From positions 1-50,964 of the forward strand of contig JANZZL010000131.1 of assembly GCA_026419405.1 (NCBI GenBank): DNA of 50,964 bases, read 5' to 3'. The translations under genes and the position numbers were made by a program. Every line of letters begins with the position of its first letter. Positions within the stretch are counted from its first letter, which is position 1. The notes below the pieces were generated by a model. That model searched no databases. It was given only the letters and a program-made list of their open reading frames with translations, and was not told the DNA's origin. Source of the stretch: Paracoccaceae bacterium (lineage in GTDB: Bacteria > Pseudomonadota > Alphaproteobacteria > Rhodobacterales > Rhodobacteraceae). Positions 9,064 through 16,737 of this stretch are shown here, one piece after another.

Positions 9064-10166
9064 CACGCCTCGTCCCGCTCCTCCTCCTCGCCCTCGCCCT
9101 CGCCGCCGGACCGGCCGCGGCGCAGACCGTCCGCATCAAGGACCTGGTGGAGTTCGACGGCGTGCGCGGCAACGACCTGGTGGGATACGGCCTCGTGGTG
9201 GGTCTCAACGGCACCGGCGACGGGCTCAGGAACGCGCCCTTCACCGAGGAGATCATGGCAAACATCCTCGAGCGGCTCGGGGTCAACGTGGCCGGCGAGC
9301 AGTTCCGCCCGAAGAACGTGGCGGCGGTGCTGGTGACGGCGACGCTCCCGCCGTTTGCCCGCGCGGGCAGCCAGATCGACGTCTCGGTCTCGGCGATCGG
9401 CGATGCCAAGAGCCTGCTCGGCGGCACGCTGGTGATGACGCCACTCAACGCCGCGGACGGGCAGATCTACGCGGTCGCGCAGGGAACCGTGATCGCCGGG
9501 GGCGTGACCGCGGCCGGCGACGGCGCGAGCGTCACCCAGGGGGTGCCCACCTCCGGCTCGATCCCCGCCGGCGCCCGGGTCGAGCGCGAGGTCGATTTCG
9601 ACTTCGCGGGGCTGCGCACGCTCCGCCTCGCGCTGCGCACCCCCGACTTCACCACGGCGGGCCGCATCGAGGCGGCGATCAATGCCGAGGCCGGCGGCCG
9701 GGTCGCGACGATGCTCGATGCCGGCACCGTCGAGATCGACATCGCCGCGATGCGGATGCGCTCGGCCGCCCATGCCATCGGGCGGATCGAGAACCTGCCC
9801 GTCGAGCCCGAGCGGCGGGCGCGCGTCGTCGTCGACCAGCGCTCGGGCACGATCGTCATGGGGGCCGATGTGCGGATCAGCCGGGTCGCGGTCGCCCAGG
9901 GCAACCTCACGCTGAGGATCGAGGAGGCGCCGGTCGCCGTCCAGCCGAACCCCTTCGCGCCGGGCGAGACGGTGGTGGTGCCGCGCACCACCGCGTCGAT
10001 CGACGAGGAGCCGGGAACCCGGCTGGCCGAGATCGGATCGGGCGCCTCGCTCTCGGACGTGGTCGCCGGGCTGAACGCGCTCGGCGTCAGTCCACGCGAC
10101 ATGATCGACATCCTCAAGAGCATCAAGGCCGCGGGCGCGCTGCACGCCGAGTTCGAGGTGCGTTGA
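9060..10166 (+). CDS. flgI: Flagellar P-ring protein FlgI
   Basis: A 368-aa periplasmic ring protein with a Sec signal peptide (about residues 1-21, ending AAAQ). The mature start VRIKDLVEFDGVRGNDLVGY and the motif GLVVGLNGTGDG are FlgI signatures. The P ring is the bushing around the rod in the peptidoglycan layer. The start overlaps the flgL stop. In many Rhodobacterales a short flgJ/cheL-type rod-binding gene would be expected nearby; none is seen after flgI. Confidence 0.95.
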   Translation: MTRLVPLLLLALALAAGPAAAQTVRIKDLVEFDGVRGNDLVGYGLVVGLNGTGDGLRNAPFTEEIMANILERLGVNVAGEQFRPKNVAAVLVTATLPPFARAGSQIDVSVSAIGDAKSLLGGTLVMTPLNAADGQIYAVAQGTVIAGGVTAAGDGASVTQGVPTSGSIPAGARVEREVDFDFAGLRTLRLALRTPDFTTAGRIEAAINAEAGGRVATMLDAGTVEIDIAAMRMRSAAHAIGRIENLPVEPERRARVVVDQRSGTIVMGADVRISRVAVAQGNLTLRIEEAPVAVQPNPFAPGETVVVPRTTASIDEEPGTRLAEIGSGASLSDVVAGLNALGVSPRDMIDILKSIKAAGALHAEFEVR

Positions 10167-10192
10167 GCCGCCGGGCCGGCGCCACGGCGGCT
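10166..10192 (+). terminator. Hairpin directly after flgI
   Basis: AGCCGCC (10166-10172) pairs with GGCGGCT (10186-10192) around a 13-nt GC-rich loop, starting on the last base of the flgI stop codon. There is no U tract, so it is a putative GC-hairpin terminator. Confidence 0.4.
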
Positions 10193-10732
10193 GCGCCTGT
10201 GCCCTCCACGGCGGCCTCGGCGCGGCCGCTACCGGGCGAGGCGCCGGCGCCGGTTCGGCCTGTCCGCCCCGACGGCGCGCCTGCGTCGGCGCTGCCCGGC
10301 CCCCGCGGGCCTTCCGGCGCGGCGCGGACGCCGCGGCCAGCCGCCCCGCGCACGGCAGGGCAGGCTCCGGCTGGCGGCAACCGGACGTGTCAGCACCCCA
10401 GGCGACGCGCGCGGCGCGGGATGCTGCCCGGGCCAACGGCGTCCGCTCCGTCGCCTCCGCGAGCAGCCAAGGCACCCCGGGGGATCGGGCCCGGCACGGT
10501 TCTGCCGCCTCGGGGGGCACGGCCGCTTGGCGTCGTGTCAAACGGCCGCGAGGCCGACTGCCGCCTGCGGAGACGCAAGCCGCGCCACCGCGCGACGCGG
10601 GCGCTGGAAGCTCACGGCCACCTGCCTGCCGCGGGCCGGGCGGCCCCTCGGGTGCGTTTCCCGTCAACCCGCGCCGGCGGCCTTCGGCCGGTCGGCAGGC
10701 GGAGGCAGGGCCCCGCCGGCGCCCTGGGACCG
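10193..10732. other. GC-rich spacer between convergent flgI and fliP, no supported gene
   Basis: About 540 bp between two convergent flagellar operons. Open frames cross it on both strands, but their products are Arg/Pro/Ala/Gly-rich with no family signature, and I see no FlgJ-like motif. It resembles the other GC-rich spacers at 19861-22180, 27435-27771 and 50586-50964. Confidence 0.6.
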
Positions 10733-10748
10733 GAGGCGCCGGCGCCTC
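10733..10748. repeat. Perfect 16-bp palindrome at the fliP stop
   Basis: GAGGCGCCGGCGCCTC reads the same on both strands and overlaps the first two bases of the fliP stop codon (10747-10749). It may help end fliP transcription, though it has no loop or U tract. Confidence 0.5.
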
Positions 10749-11517
10749 AGAGGTAGCTGCGCACCAGCGCCCCGGCGAGCAGCGTCCAGCCGTCGGCAAC
10801 GACGAAGAATGCCAGCTTGAAGGGCATCGAGACGATCGCCGGCGGCACCATCATCATGCCCATCGACATCAGGATCGCGGCCACCACCAGGTCGATGACG
10901 AGGAAGGGCAGGAAGACGAGGAAGCCGATCTCGAAGGCCCGGCCGATCTCGGTCAGCAGGAACGACGGGACGAGGAGCGACAGCGGCGCTCCGGCCGAGA
11001 CCTCGGGCAGCGTGGCGCCCTCGGGCAGGCGCAGCGCCGCGAGGCTCGCGAAGGTCTCGGGCTCGATCCGTGCGGCCATGAACGCCCGGAACGGCGCAAG
11101 GGCGAGCGGCAGCGCCTGCTCCGCCGGCAGGACGCCGTCGGCGAGCGGGCGGAGCCCGGTCTCCCAGGCCTCGACGAAGACCGGCTCCATCACGAAATAG
11201 GTGAGGAACAGCGCGAGGCTCACGATCAGCATGTTCGGCGGCGCCTGCTGGAGCCCGATCGCCATGCGCAGGATCGAGAGCACCGTCACGAGGAAGGGAA
11301 AGCAGGTGAGCATCACCGCGAGCCCCGGCACGAGGCTGAGCAGCGTGATCAGCGCGATGATCTGGATCGAGCGCTCGGCGAGCGAGCCGCCCTCGCCGAG
11401 CGAGAGCGTGATCTCCTGCGCCGCGGCGGCGCCGGCGAAGCCCGCAGCGAGCAGGAGCGCAAGCGGTGCCGCGGCCGCGAGGGCAGCGAGACCGGCGGGC
11501 CGGGGCGGCGCAGGCAT
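10747..11517 (-). CDS. fliP: Flagellar export protein FliP
   Basis: A 256-aa integral membrane protein of the flagellar type III export gate. It has a signal-like N-terminus, then the FliP signature region: SIQIIALITLLSLVPGLAVML, FPFLVTVLSILRMAIG with QQAPPN, LALFLTYFVMEPVF, and late LVPSFLLTEIGRAFEIGF and MMMVPPAIVSMPFK. FliP forms the gate with FliQ and FliR, which are encoded elsewhere in this window. It is the last gene of fliF-fliH-fliN-fliP, three bases after fliN. fliO is absent here. Confidence 0.95.
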   Translation of the reverse strand: MPAPPRPAGLAALAAAAPLALLLAAGFAGAAAAQEITLSLGEGGSLAERSIQIIALITLLSLVPGLAVMLTCFPFLVTVLSILRMAIGLQQAPPNMLIVSLALFLTYFVMEPVFVEAWETGLRPLADGVLPAEQALPLALAPFRAFMAARIEPETFASLAALRLPEGATLPEVSAGAPLSLLVPSFLLTEIGRAFEIGFLVFLPFLVIDLVVAAILMSMGMMMVPPAIVSMPFKLAFFVVADGWTLLAGALVRSYL

Positions 11518-11520
11518 GGC

Positions 11521-11817
11521 TCAGAGCGCGTCGCGGATCGAGGCGAGTTCGGTGAGCCGGACGGCAAGCTGGCCCTCCCGCTCGCCGCCGAGTTCCTCGA
11601 GCTCGCCGCGCCCGATCAGTCGGTCGCCCACGTAGAGCTCGACCGGGTCGTCCACCCGCCGGTCGAGCGGCAGCACCGAGTCGGGGCCGAGCCGCAGCAG
11701 ATCACGCACCAGCGGACGGGCGCGGCCGACCGAGATCGTGATCTCGATCGGAACCTGGGCGAAGGGCGAGTGCAGCTCGGCCGGGCGCGGCCGCGGCGGA
11801 GGGGAGGCGTCATCCAT
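11521..11817 (-). CDS. fliN: Flagellar motor switch protein FliN
   Basis: A 98-aa protein matching the short FliN/SpoA (surface presentation) domain: FAQVPIEITISVGRARPLVRDLLRL, the central LDRRVDDPVELYVGDRLIGRGEL, and a terminal LTELASI. It forms the lower C ring with FliM and binds FliH. The ATG at 11817 overlaps the fliH end by 8 bp and has AGGAAAG upstream. Its partners fliM and fliG are not in the window. Confidence 0.9.
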   Translation of the reverse strand: MDDASPPPRPRPAELHSPFAQVPIEITISVGRARPLVRDLLRLGPDSVLPLDRRVDDPVELYVGDRLIGRGELEELGGEREGQLAVRLTELASIRDAL

Positions 11818-12424
11818 GATGCATCTGCCTTTCCTGGGACTGGCTGAGGAAGTCGTCGACAAGCGAGCGGATCGCGGCGAGCAGCGCGTCGAGGTCGAGC
11901 GCGGATTCCTCGCCCGGCCGGCGGAAGCGCGCCTGGCCCTCGGCCAGCAGCGGATCGGCCACGAGGCGCACCGGCAGCGCCGGATCCTCGCCGAGTGCCG
12001 CCTGGACGGCGGCGAGGCTGGCCGGCGCCACCAGAACGTCCACCGGCGCGCCGGCGGCCGTGCGGGCCGCCGCCATCGCCTCGGCCACCACCGCGGCGCC
12101 GAAGCCGGCGCGGGCGACCTCGGGCAGGACCCGGTCCGCCATCGCGCGGAGCAGCGGCTCGAGGCTGCGCAGCACATGGATGCGCGCCTCGTGGAAGGTG
12201 AAGGCGAGGTCGCGCAGGTTCTGCGCGAGATCCTCGCGCAGGCGCGCGGCATCGTCCGCCTGCGCCCTGACCGCGTCGTCCCAGCCCGCGGCATAGCCCT
12301 GCTCGTAGGCGGCCAGGCGCTGCTCCTCGGCGAGCACCTCGGGCGCGGGTCCCGCGCCCGCCGCACCGCCGGGCAGGGCGCCGGGCGCATCGAAGGATTC
12401 GAGCCGCAGCCGGCCGGGGATCAT
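11810..12424 (-). CDS. fliH: Flagellar export ATPase regulator FliH (probable)
   Basis: A 204-aa protein between fliF and fliN. It has a Pro/Ala-rich start, the helical segment AYEQGYAAGWDDA, where Gly-x-x-x-Gly-type packing is typical of FliH, and a C-terminal globular region with hydrophobic repeats. FliH binds FliI and docks the ATPase at FliN. Identification rests mostly on position, length and the GYAAGWDDA-type motif. Its ATG overlaps the fliF stop (12421-12424). Confidence 0.75.
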   Translation of the reverse strand: MIPGRLRLESFDAPGALPGGAAGAGPAPEVLAEEQRLAAYEQGYAAGWDDAVRAQADDAARLREDLAQNLRDLAFTFHEARIHVLRSLEPLLRAMADRVLPEVARAGFGAAVVAEAMAAARTAAGAPVDVLVAPASLAAVQAALGEDPALPVRLVADPLLAEGQARFRRPGEESALDLDALLAAIRSLVDDFLSQSQERQMHHG

Positions 12425-14088
12425 GCCTTCTCTCCCGCGTCCATCCAGCTGCGGAGGATCTCGACCGTCTCCTCCTGGCGCTCGGCGATCAGGCGGCGCA
12501 GCCGCTGCACCGGGTCGGAGGGATCGAAGTCGGCGGCGTCCGCGCCAGGCGCCGCGCCGGTGGCGGGGAGGGTCGCGTTGACGGCCGGGAAGCGGTCGAA
12601 GAAGGCCTCGCCGTCGTCGATCTCGCCCGAGTAGACCCGCGGCGCCTCGCCCGGCCCGCTGGTCGGCAGGGCAAGCCCGATGCTGCCGCCGGGCGCGGCC
12701 CCGGCCGGACCCTCGAGCGCGGGGGCGCGCAGTTCGGCCGGGGCGGCTGGGGTCCGCGGCGCGAGAATCGGGCGCACCACGAAGAGGCCAAGAACGAGCG
12801 CCACGACCGCAAGCACCGCGAGCTGGATCGCCGACATGGCATCGAAGGCCGCCGCAAGCCCGCCGGTCGCCTCGGTGCCGAGCGCTGGCACCGGTTCGAA
12901 GGGCATCGACTTCAGCGTGATCACGTCGCCCCGCGCCTCGTCGAAGCCGACCGCCGAGGCGACCAGCTCGCGCAGCGCGGCCATCTCCTCCTCGGGCCGG
13001 GGCAGCTGCGTCGGGTTGCCCTGCGCATCGGTTCCGGGCACGCCGTCGACGAGGACGGCGACGGTGATGCGCCTGATCGCGCCCGGCCCGCGCAGGATCT
13101 CGCGCTGCGTCTCGGAGACCTCGTAGTTCACCCGCTCGCGCGTCTCGCTCTCCTGGCTGGAGGAGCGCCCGTCGCCGCCCGCGCCGGCGTCGCCCTTCGG
13201 CAGGTTCGAGGCGACGGTCACCGCGCCGCTGCGGGAATCGCTCGACTGGCCGGAGCGCTCCTCCGTCTCGGTGCTGATCGCCACCCGCGACTCGGGGTCG
13301 AAGCGGCGCTCGGTGATCTGCTCGCGGTCGGTGACCGTCTCGATCGAGACTTCGACGACAGCGCGGCCGGGGCCGACGCGCGCCTCGAGCAGCCGTTCGA
13401 CGTTGCGCCGCAGGATCGCCGCGCGGTCGGGGTCACCGGCCTGCGGCTCCTCCTCTGGCCCCAGGACGAGGCCGCTTTCGGCGTCGATCACCGAGACCTG
13501 TTCGGGATCGAGCCCGGCCACCGCCGAGGCGACGAGGTAGCGCACCGCCCGCGCCTGCCGCGGCGAGATGCCCTGGCCCGCCGGCACGAGCGCGACCGAG
13601 GCCGAGGGCGCAGCCTCGCGGCGGAACCCCTGGCCCGTGCCGGTGGCGATGTGCACCCGGGCGGAGCGGATCGCGGGGCTGGCGGCGATGGTGCGCGCCA
13701 GTTCCCCCTCCTTCGCGCGCCAGTAGGCGGCATCGAACATCTGCGCGGTGGTGCCGAAGCCCGAGAGCGAATCGAGCAGTTCGTAGCCGGCGCTGCCGTT
13801 GGCCGGCAGACCCTCGGCGGCGAGCGTCATCCGCAGTTCGTCGCGCTGCTCGGCCGCGGCATAGATCGCCGTGCCGCGCACCTCGTAGGGCACCCCGCGC
13901 TGCTCGAGAGCCGCGACGACCTCGCCGGCCGCCCCCGGCTCCAGCCCCGAGTAGAGCAGCGCCAGCGACGGTGCCGTGGCCGCGCGCGAGAGCATCAGCA
14001 CGGCGGCGAACACCGCCACGGTGGCGAGCACGACGACGGCCCGCCTGCGGAGCGACAGCGACGACCAGACCGCGGCGAGCTGCTGCAC
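12421..14088 (-). CDS. fliF: Flagellar MS-ring protein FliF
   Basis: A 555-aa protein with two membrane helices, near residues 15-35 and 425-445. The FliF/YscJ ring-building domains lie between them (LLYSGLEPGAAGEVVAALE, then GYELLDS and ARVHIATG). The C-terminal tail DPVQRLRRLIAERQEETVEILRSWM matches the FliG-binding segment. It founds the basal body in the inner membrane. It is the first gene of fliF-fliH-fliN-fliP, divergent from fliL across a 123-bp spacer that carries a CtrA-like site. Confidence 0.94.
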   Translation of the reverse strand: MQQLAAVWSSLSLRRRAVVVLATVAVFAAVLMLSRAATAPSLALLYSGLEPGAAGEVVAALEQRGVPYEVRGTAIYAAAEQRDELRMTLAAEGLPANGSAGYELLDSLSGFGTTAQMFDAAYWRAKEGELARTIAASPAIRSARVHIATGTGQGFRREAAPSASVALVPAGQGISPRQARAVRYLVASAVAGLDPEQVSVIDAESGLVLGPEEEPQAGDPDRAAILRRNVERLLEARVGPGRAVVEVSIETVTDREQITERRFDPESRVAISTETEERSGQSSDSRSGAVTVASNLPKGDAGAGGDGRSSSQESETRERVNYEVSETQREILRGPGAIRRITVAVLVDGVPGTDAQGNPTQLPRPEEEMAALRELVASAVGFDEARGDVITLKSMPFEPVPALGTEATGGLAAAFDAMSAIQLAVLAVVALVLGLFVVRPILAPRTPAAPAELRAPALEGPAGAAPGGSIGLALPTSGPGEAPRVYSGEIDDGEAFFDRFPAVNATLPATGAAPGADAADFDPSDPVQRLRRLIAERQEETVEILRSWMDAGEKA

Positions 14089-14149
14089 TTGGGTCTCCCT
14101 CCCGCGCCACGTTCTGTGCGCGTCCGACCCGACGAATCCGCGATCGGCC

Positions 14150-14164
14150 TTAACAATCGGTTAG
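14150..14164. promoter_or_regulatory. CtrA-like half-site pair in the fliF/fliL divergent promoter
   Basis: TTAA-N7-TTAG, one mismatch from the CtrA consensus, placed between the divergent fliF and fliL operons so that it could control both. Confidence 0.5.
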
Positions 14165-14211
14165 AGGCCGCCGGGTTATGCCTCGCCGGGAAGCGCCAAG
14201 CGGAGGCCCGG

Positions 14212-14691
14212 ATGGCAGAAGCCGAACAGAGTGCCGGCCAGGAGCCGAGGAAGCGGTCGAGGATGCCGCTCATCGTGGGGCTCGTGCTCGCCTGCCTCGC
14301 GGGCGGCGGCGGGTTCCATGCTGCCCGGACCGGGCTGATCGCGGGCGGCGAGGAACCCGCCCCAGCCGCGGCCGAGATCGCGCCCTTGCCCGAGGTGGGC
14401 TTCGTGCCGATCACGCCGCTGGTGATCTCGCTCGGGCCCGAATCGAACAGCCGCCACCTGCGATTCACCGGCGAGCTCGAGGTGCCGCTCAACTTCGTCG
14501 AGGACGTGACGCGGATGATGCCCCGCGTGCTCGACGTGCTGAACAGCTACCTGCGCGCCGTCGATGCGCGCCAGTTCGAGGATCCCGGCGTCCTGCTGCG
14601 CCTCAGGGCGCAGATGCTGCGGCGGGTCCAGCTCGTCGTCGGCGACGGGCGCGTGCGCGACATCCTCGTGACCGAATTCGTGCTGAACTAG
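14212..14691 (+). CDS. fliL: Flagellar basal-body protein FliL
   Basis: A 159-aa FliL-family protein with a cytoplasmic N-tail, one membrane helix (about residues 18-38) and a periplasmic domain with the family pattern FVPITPLVISL, RHLRFTGELEV and LRAVDARQFEDP, ending in VLVTEFVLN-like sequence (DILVTEFVLN). FliL surrounds the stator and supports torque. The start ATG at 14212 has GGAGG at 14202-14206. It opens the operon fliL-orf149-motE-like-motA-orf1026. Confidence 0.88.
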   Translation: MAEAEQSAGQEPRKRSRMPLIVGLVLACLAGGGGFHAARTGLIAGGEEPAPAAAEIAPLPEVGFVPITPLVISLGPESNSRHLRFTGELEVPLNFVEDVTRMMPRVLDVLNSYLRAVDARQFEDPGVLLRLRAQMLRRVQLVVGDGRVRDILVTEFVLN

Positions 14692-14700
14692 GAGGGGGCG

Positions 14701-15150
14701 ATGTCGCTGATCGCCGATATCCTGCTGATCGCCGGGACCGCCGCCGCCGGTTTCTACTGCCTGGTTCTGTCGCGGCGGCTGCGGCAGTTCACCGACCTCG
14801 AGACGGGCGTGGGCGGCGCCGTGGCGGTGCTCTCGGCACAGGTGGACGACATGACCCGGGCGCTCGAGCGGGCGCGCTCGGCCGCCGGCGTCTCGGCCGA
14901 ATCGCTCGAGGCTACGACCGCGCGGGCCGAGACGGTGACGCGGCGGCTCGAGATCCTGCTTGCGGCGATGCACGACCTGCCCGAGGCCGGGGATGCCGCG
15001 GAGGGAGCGGCCGGGCCCGAACCCGAGCCGGCGGCGCCCAGGGCGGCGCGGACGGTCTGGCGGCGGCCGCGGGCGCCGGCCGCGGCCGCGCCCGGCGGGG
15101 TCGCGACGCCGACCTTCCGCCGCGCGGCCCGCGCGGAGGACGACGGATGA
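14701..15150 (+). CDS. Membrane-anchored coiled-coil protein of the flagellar operon, function unknown
   Basis: A 149-aa protein not assigned to a named family. An N-terminal hydrophobic segment (about residues 3-22) is followed by a short coiled-coil-like stretch (heptad-like L/V spacing around residues 30-85), then a Pro/Ala/Arg-rich tail. It starts 9 bp after fliL with GGAGGGG upstream, and its stop overlaps the next ATG (ATGA). The place between fliL and the MotE-like gene points to a stator-related role. A bitopic motor protein named MotF is described in Rhodobacter sphaeroides; equivalence is a guess from topology and position only. Confidence 0.7.
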   Translation: MSLIADILLIAGTAAAGFYCLVLSRRLRQFTDLETGVGGAVAVLSAQVDDMTRALERARSAAGVSAESLEATTARAETVTRRLEILLAAMHDLPEAGDAAEGAAGPEPEPAAPRAARTVWRRPRAPAAAAPGGVATPTFRRAARAEDDG

Positions 15151-15794
15151 TCCGCCGCTGGCGCCGGAACGGGCCGGCGGCCGCCCCCCCGGCCCCCGTC
15201 AACCGGACGGCACGGCGGCGCGCCCGACGCGGCGGGCGCGGCGTGCTCGTCCTGATCGCGGGGCTGCTGTTCGCGTCGGGCGCCCTGCGCCTGGGCGGCG
15301 ACGCCGGCCCCGCGCTCGCGCGGGAGCTCGGTGCGCTGGTGGCGCGGGCCGAGGCCAGCCAGCACGCGGCCGCCGCCGAGGAGACGCCGGGGTTCGAGGA
15401 TCTGCTGGCGGCGCTCAGGGCCCGCGAGGCCCGCCTGGCCGAGGCGGAGGCGCGGCTGGCCGAGCGCGAGCGCGTGCTCCAGCTGGCCGAGGAGGAACTG
15501 AAGGCCGGGCTCGCGGCGCTCGACGAGGCCGAGGCCGGGTTGCAGGACCTGCTGACGCTGGCCGACACGGCCGCCGAGGAGGACCTCGCCCGGCTGACCG
15601 CGATGTACGAGGCGATGAAGCCCGCCGAGGCCGCCGCCGTGTTCGAGCAGATGGATCCGGTCTTCGCCGCCGGCTTCCTCGGCCGGATGCGGGCCGACGC
15701 GGCGGCCAGTGTCCTGGCGGGGCTTCCGCCCGAGAAGGCCTATGCGCTGAGCGTGGTGCTCGCCGGGCGGAACGCCGGGGTCTCGGGCCAGTAG
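15147..15794 (+). CDS. MotE-like protein (MgtE N-terminal-type domain)
   Basis: A 215-aa protein with one membrane helix near residues 31-50, a long coiled coil (about 85-145, rich in AEARLAERE-type heptads) and a C-terminal MgtE-N-like helical domain (YEAMKPAEAAAVFEQMDPVFAAGFLGRM, split by LAGLPPEKA). This layout matches the MotE family, a periplasmic chaperone for MotC in rhizobia. It overlaps the previous stop and precedes motA by 73 bp, which fits a stator-assembly role. The start ATG at 15147 is fixed by the ATGA overlap. Confidence 0.75.
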   Translation: MIRRWRRNGPAAAPPAPVNRTARRRARRGGRGVLVLIAGLLFASGALRLGGDAGPALARELGALVARAEASQHAAAAEETPGFEDLLAALRAREARLAEAEARLAERERVLQLAEEELKAGLAALDEAEAGLQDLLTLADTAAEEDLARLTAMYEAMKPAEAAAVFEQMDPVFAAGFLGRMRADAAASVLAGLPPEKAYALSVVLAGRNAGVSGQ

Positions 15795-15867
15795 GCCGGG
15801 GCTGACGCTTTCTTTACCGCCGCCGGGCGAGGATCGCGCCCGGTCGCAGCAACGGAGGACCTGGCGC

Positions 15868-16737
15868 GTGTTCGGGGCGATCGGAATCGTTCTGGTCTTC
15901 GTCATGGTGTTCGGCGGCTACATGGCCGCCGGCGGCAAGCTGGAGATCATCCTCAAGTCGCTCCCCTTCGAGATGACGATGATCCTCGGGGCGGCGGTCG
16001 GCGCGTTCCTGATCTCGAACGACGGGGCGACGGTGAAGCGCGCCCTGAAGGGCATGGCGCAGGTGTTCAAGGGCCCGAAGTGGAAGCACGGCGACTACCG
16101 CGACCTGCTGTGCCTGCTGTTCGAGCTGCTGCGCCTCGCCCGCACGAATCCCCTCGGACTCGAGGAGCAGATCGAGGCGCCGGCCTCGTCGGCGGTGTTC
16201 GCCAGATACCCCAGGATCCGCGACGACGCCGAGGCCGTCGCCCTGATCTGCGACACGCTGCGCGCCGCCTCGATGAACTACGACGACCCCCACCAGGTGG
16301 AGGAGGTGCTCGAGAAGCGCATGGAGGAGAACTTCCACCATGCGCAGCACCCGAGCCACGCGCTGCAGACCATGGCCGACGGTCTGCCGGCGCTCGGCAT
16401 CGTCGCGGCCGTGCTGGGCGTCATCAAGACGATGGGCTCGATCGACCAGCCACCCGAGGTGCTCGGCAAGCTGATCGGCGGCGCGCTCGTCGGCACGTTC
16501 CTCGGCGTGTTCCTCGCCTACGGCATCGTCGGACCGTTCGCCGCCCGGATGCGCGCCATCGCCGAGGAGGACCGCCACTTCTACCAGCTGATCCGCGAGG
16601 TGCTGGTGGCGAACCTCCACGCGCATGCGCCGAACATCTGCATCGAGGTCGGCCGGCAGAACACGCCCGGACACCACCGGCCGAGCTTCAGCGAGATCGA
16701 GGAATCGCTCAAGACGCTGAAGCAGGAGGCGGCATGA
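15868..16737 (+). CDS. motA: Flagellar motor stator protein MotA
   Basis: A 289-aa protein with four membrane helices in the MotA arrangement: two at the N-terminus (GAIGIVLVFVMVFGGYMAAGG and the following helix), a large cytoplasmic loop, and the channel helices GLPALGIVAAVLGVIKTMG and LGVFLAYGIVGPFAARM with the conserved prolines. The start is a GTG at 15868 with GGAGG upstream at 15855-15859. It pairs with MotB (4249-5139) to couple ion flow to rotation. The stop overlaps the start of the next gene. Confidence 0.95.
   Translation: MFGAIGIVLVFVMVFGGYMAAGGKLEIILKSLPFEMTMILGAAVGAFLISNDGATVKRALKGMAQVFKGPKWKHGDYRDLLCLLFELLRLARTNPLGLEEQIEAPASSAVFARYPRIRDDAEAVALICDTLRAASMNYDDPHQVEEVLEKRMEENFHHAQHPSHALQTMADGLPALGIVAAVLGVIKTMGSIDQPPEVLGKLIGGALVGTFLGVFLAYGIVGPFAARMRAIAEEDRHFYQLIREVLVANLHAHAPNICIEVGRQNTPGHHRPSFSEIEESLKTLKQEAA

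Noticed and set aside
10163-10756. 197-aa frame overlapping the flgI stop
   Set aside because: Pro/Ala/Arg-rich, no flgJ-like or other motif, and it runs into the fliP stop and the palindrome at 10733.
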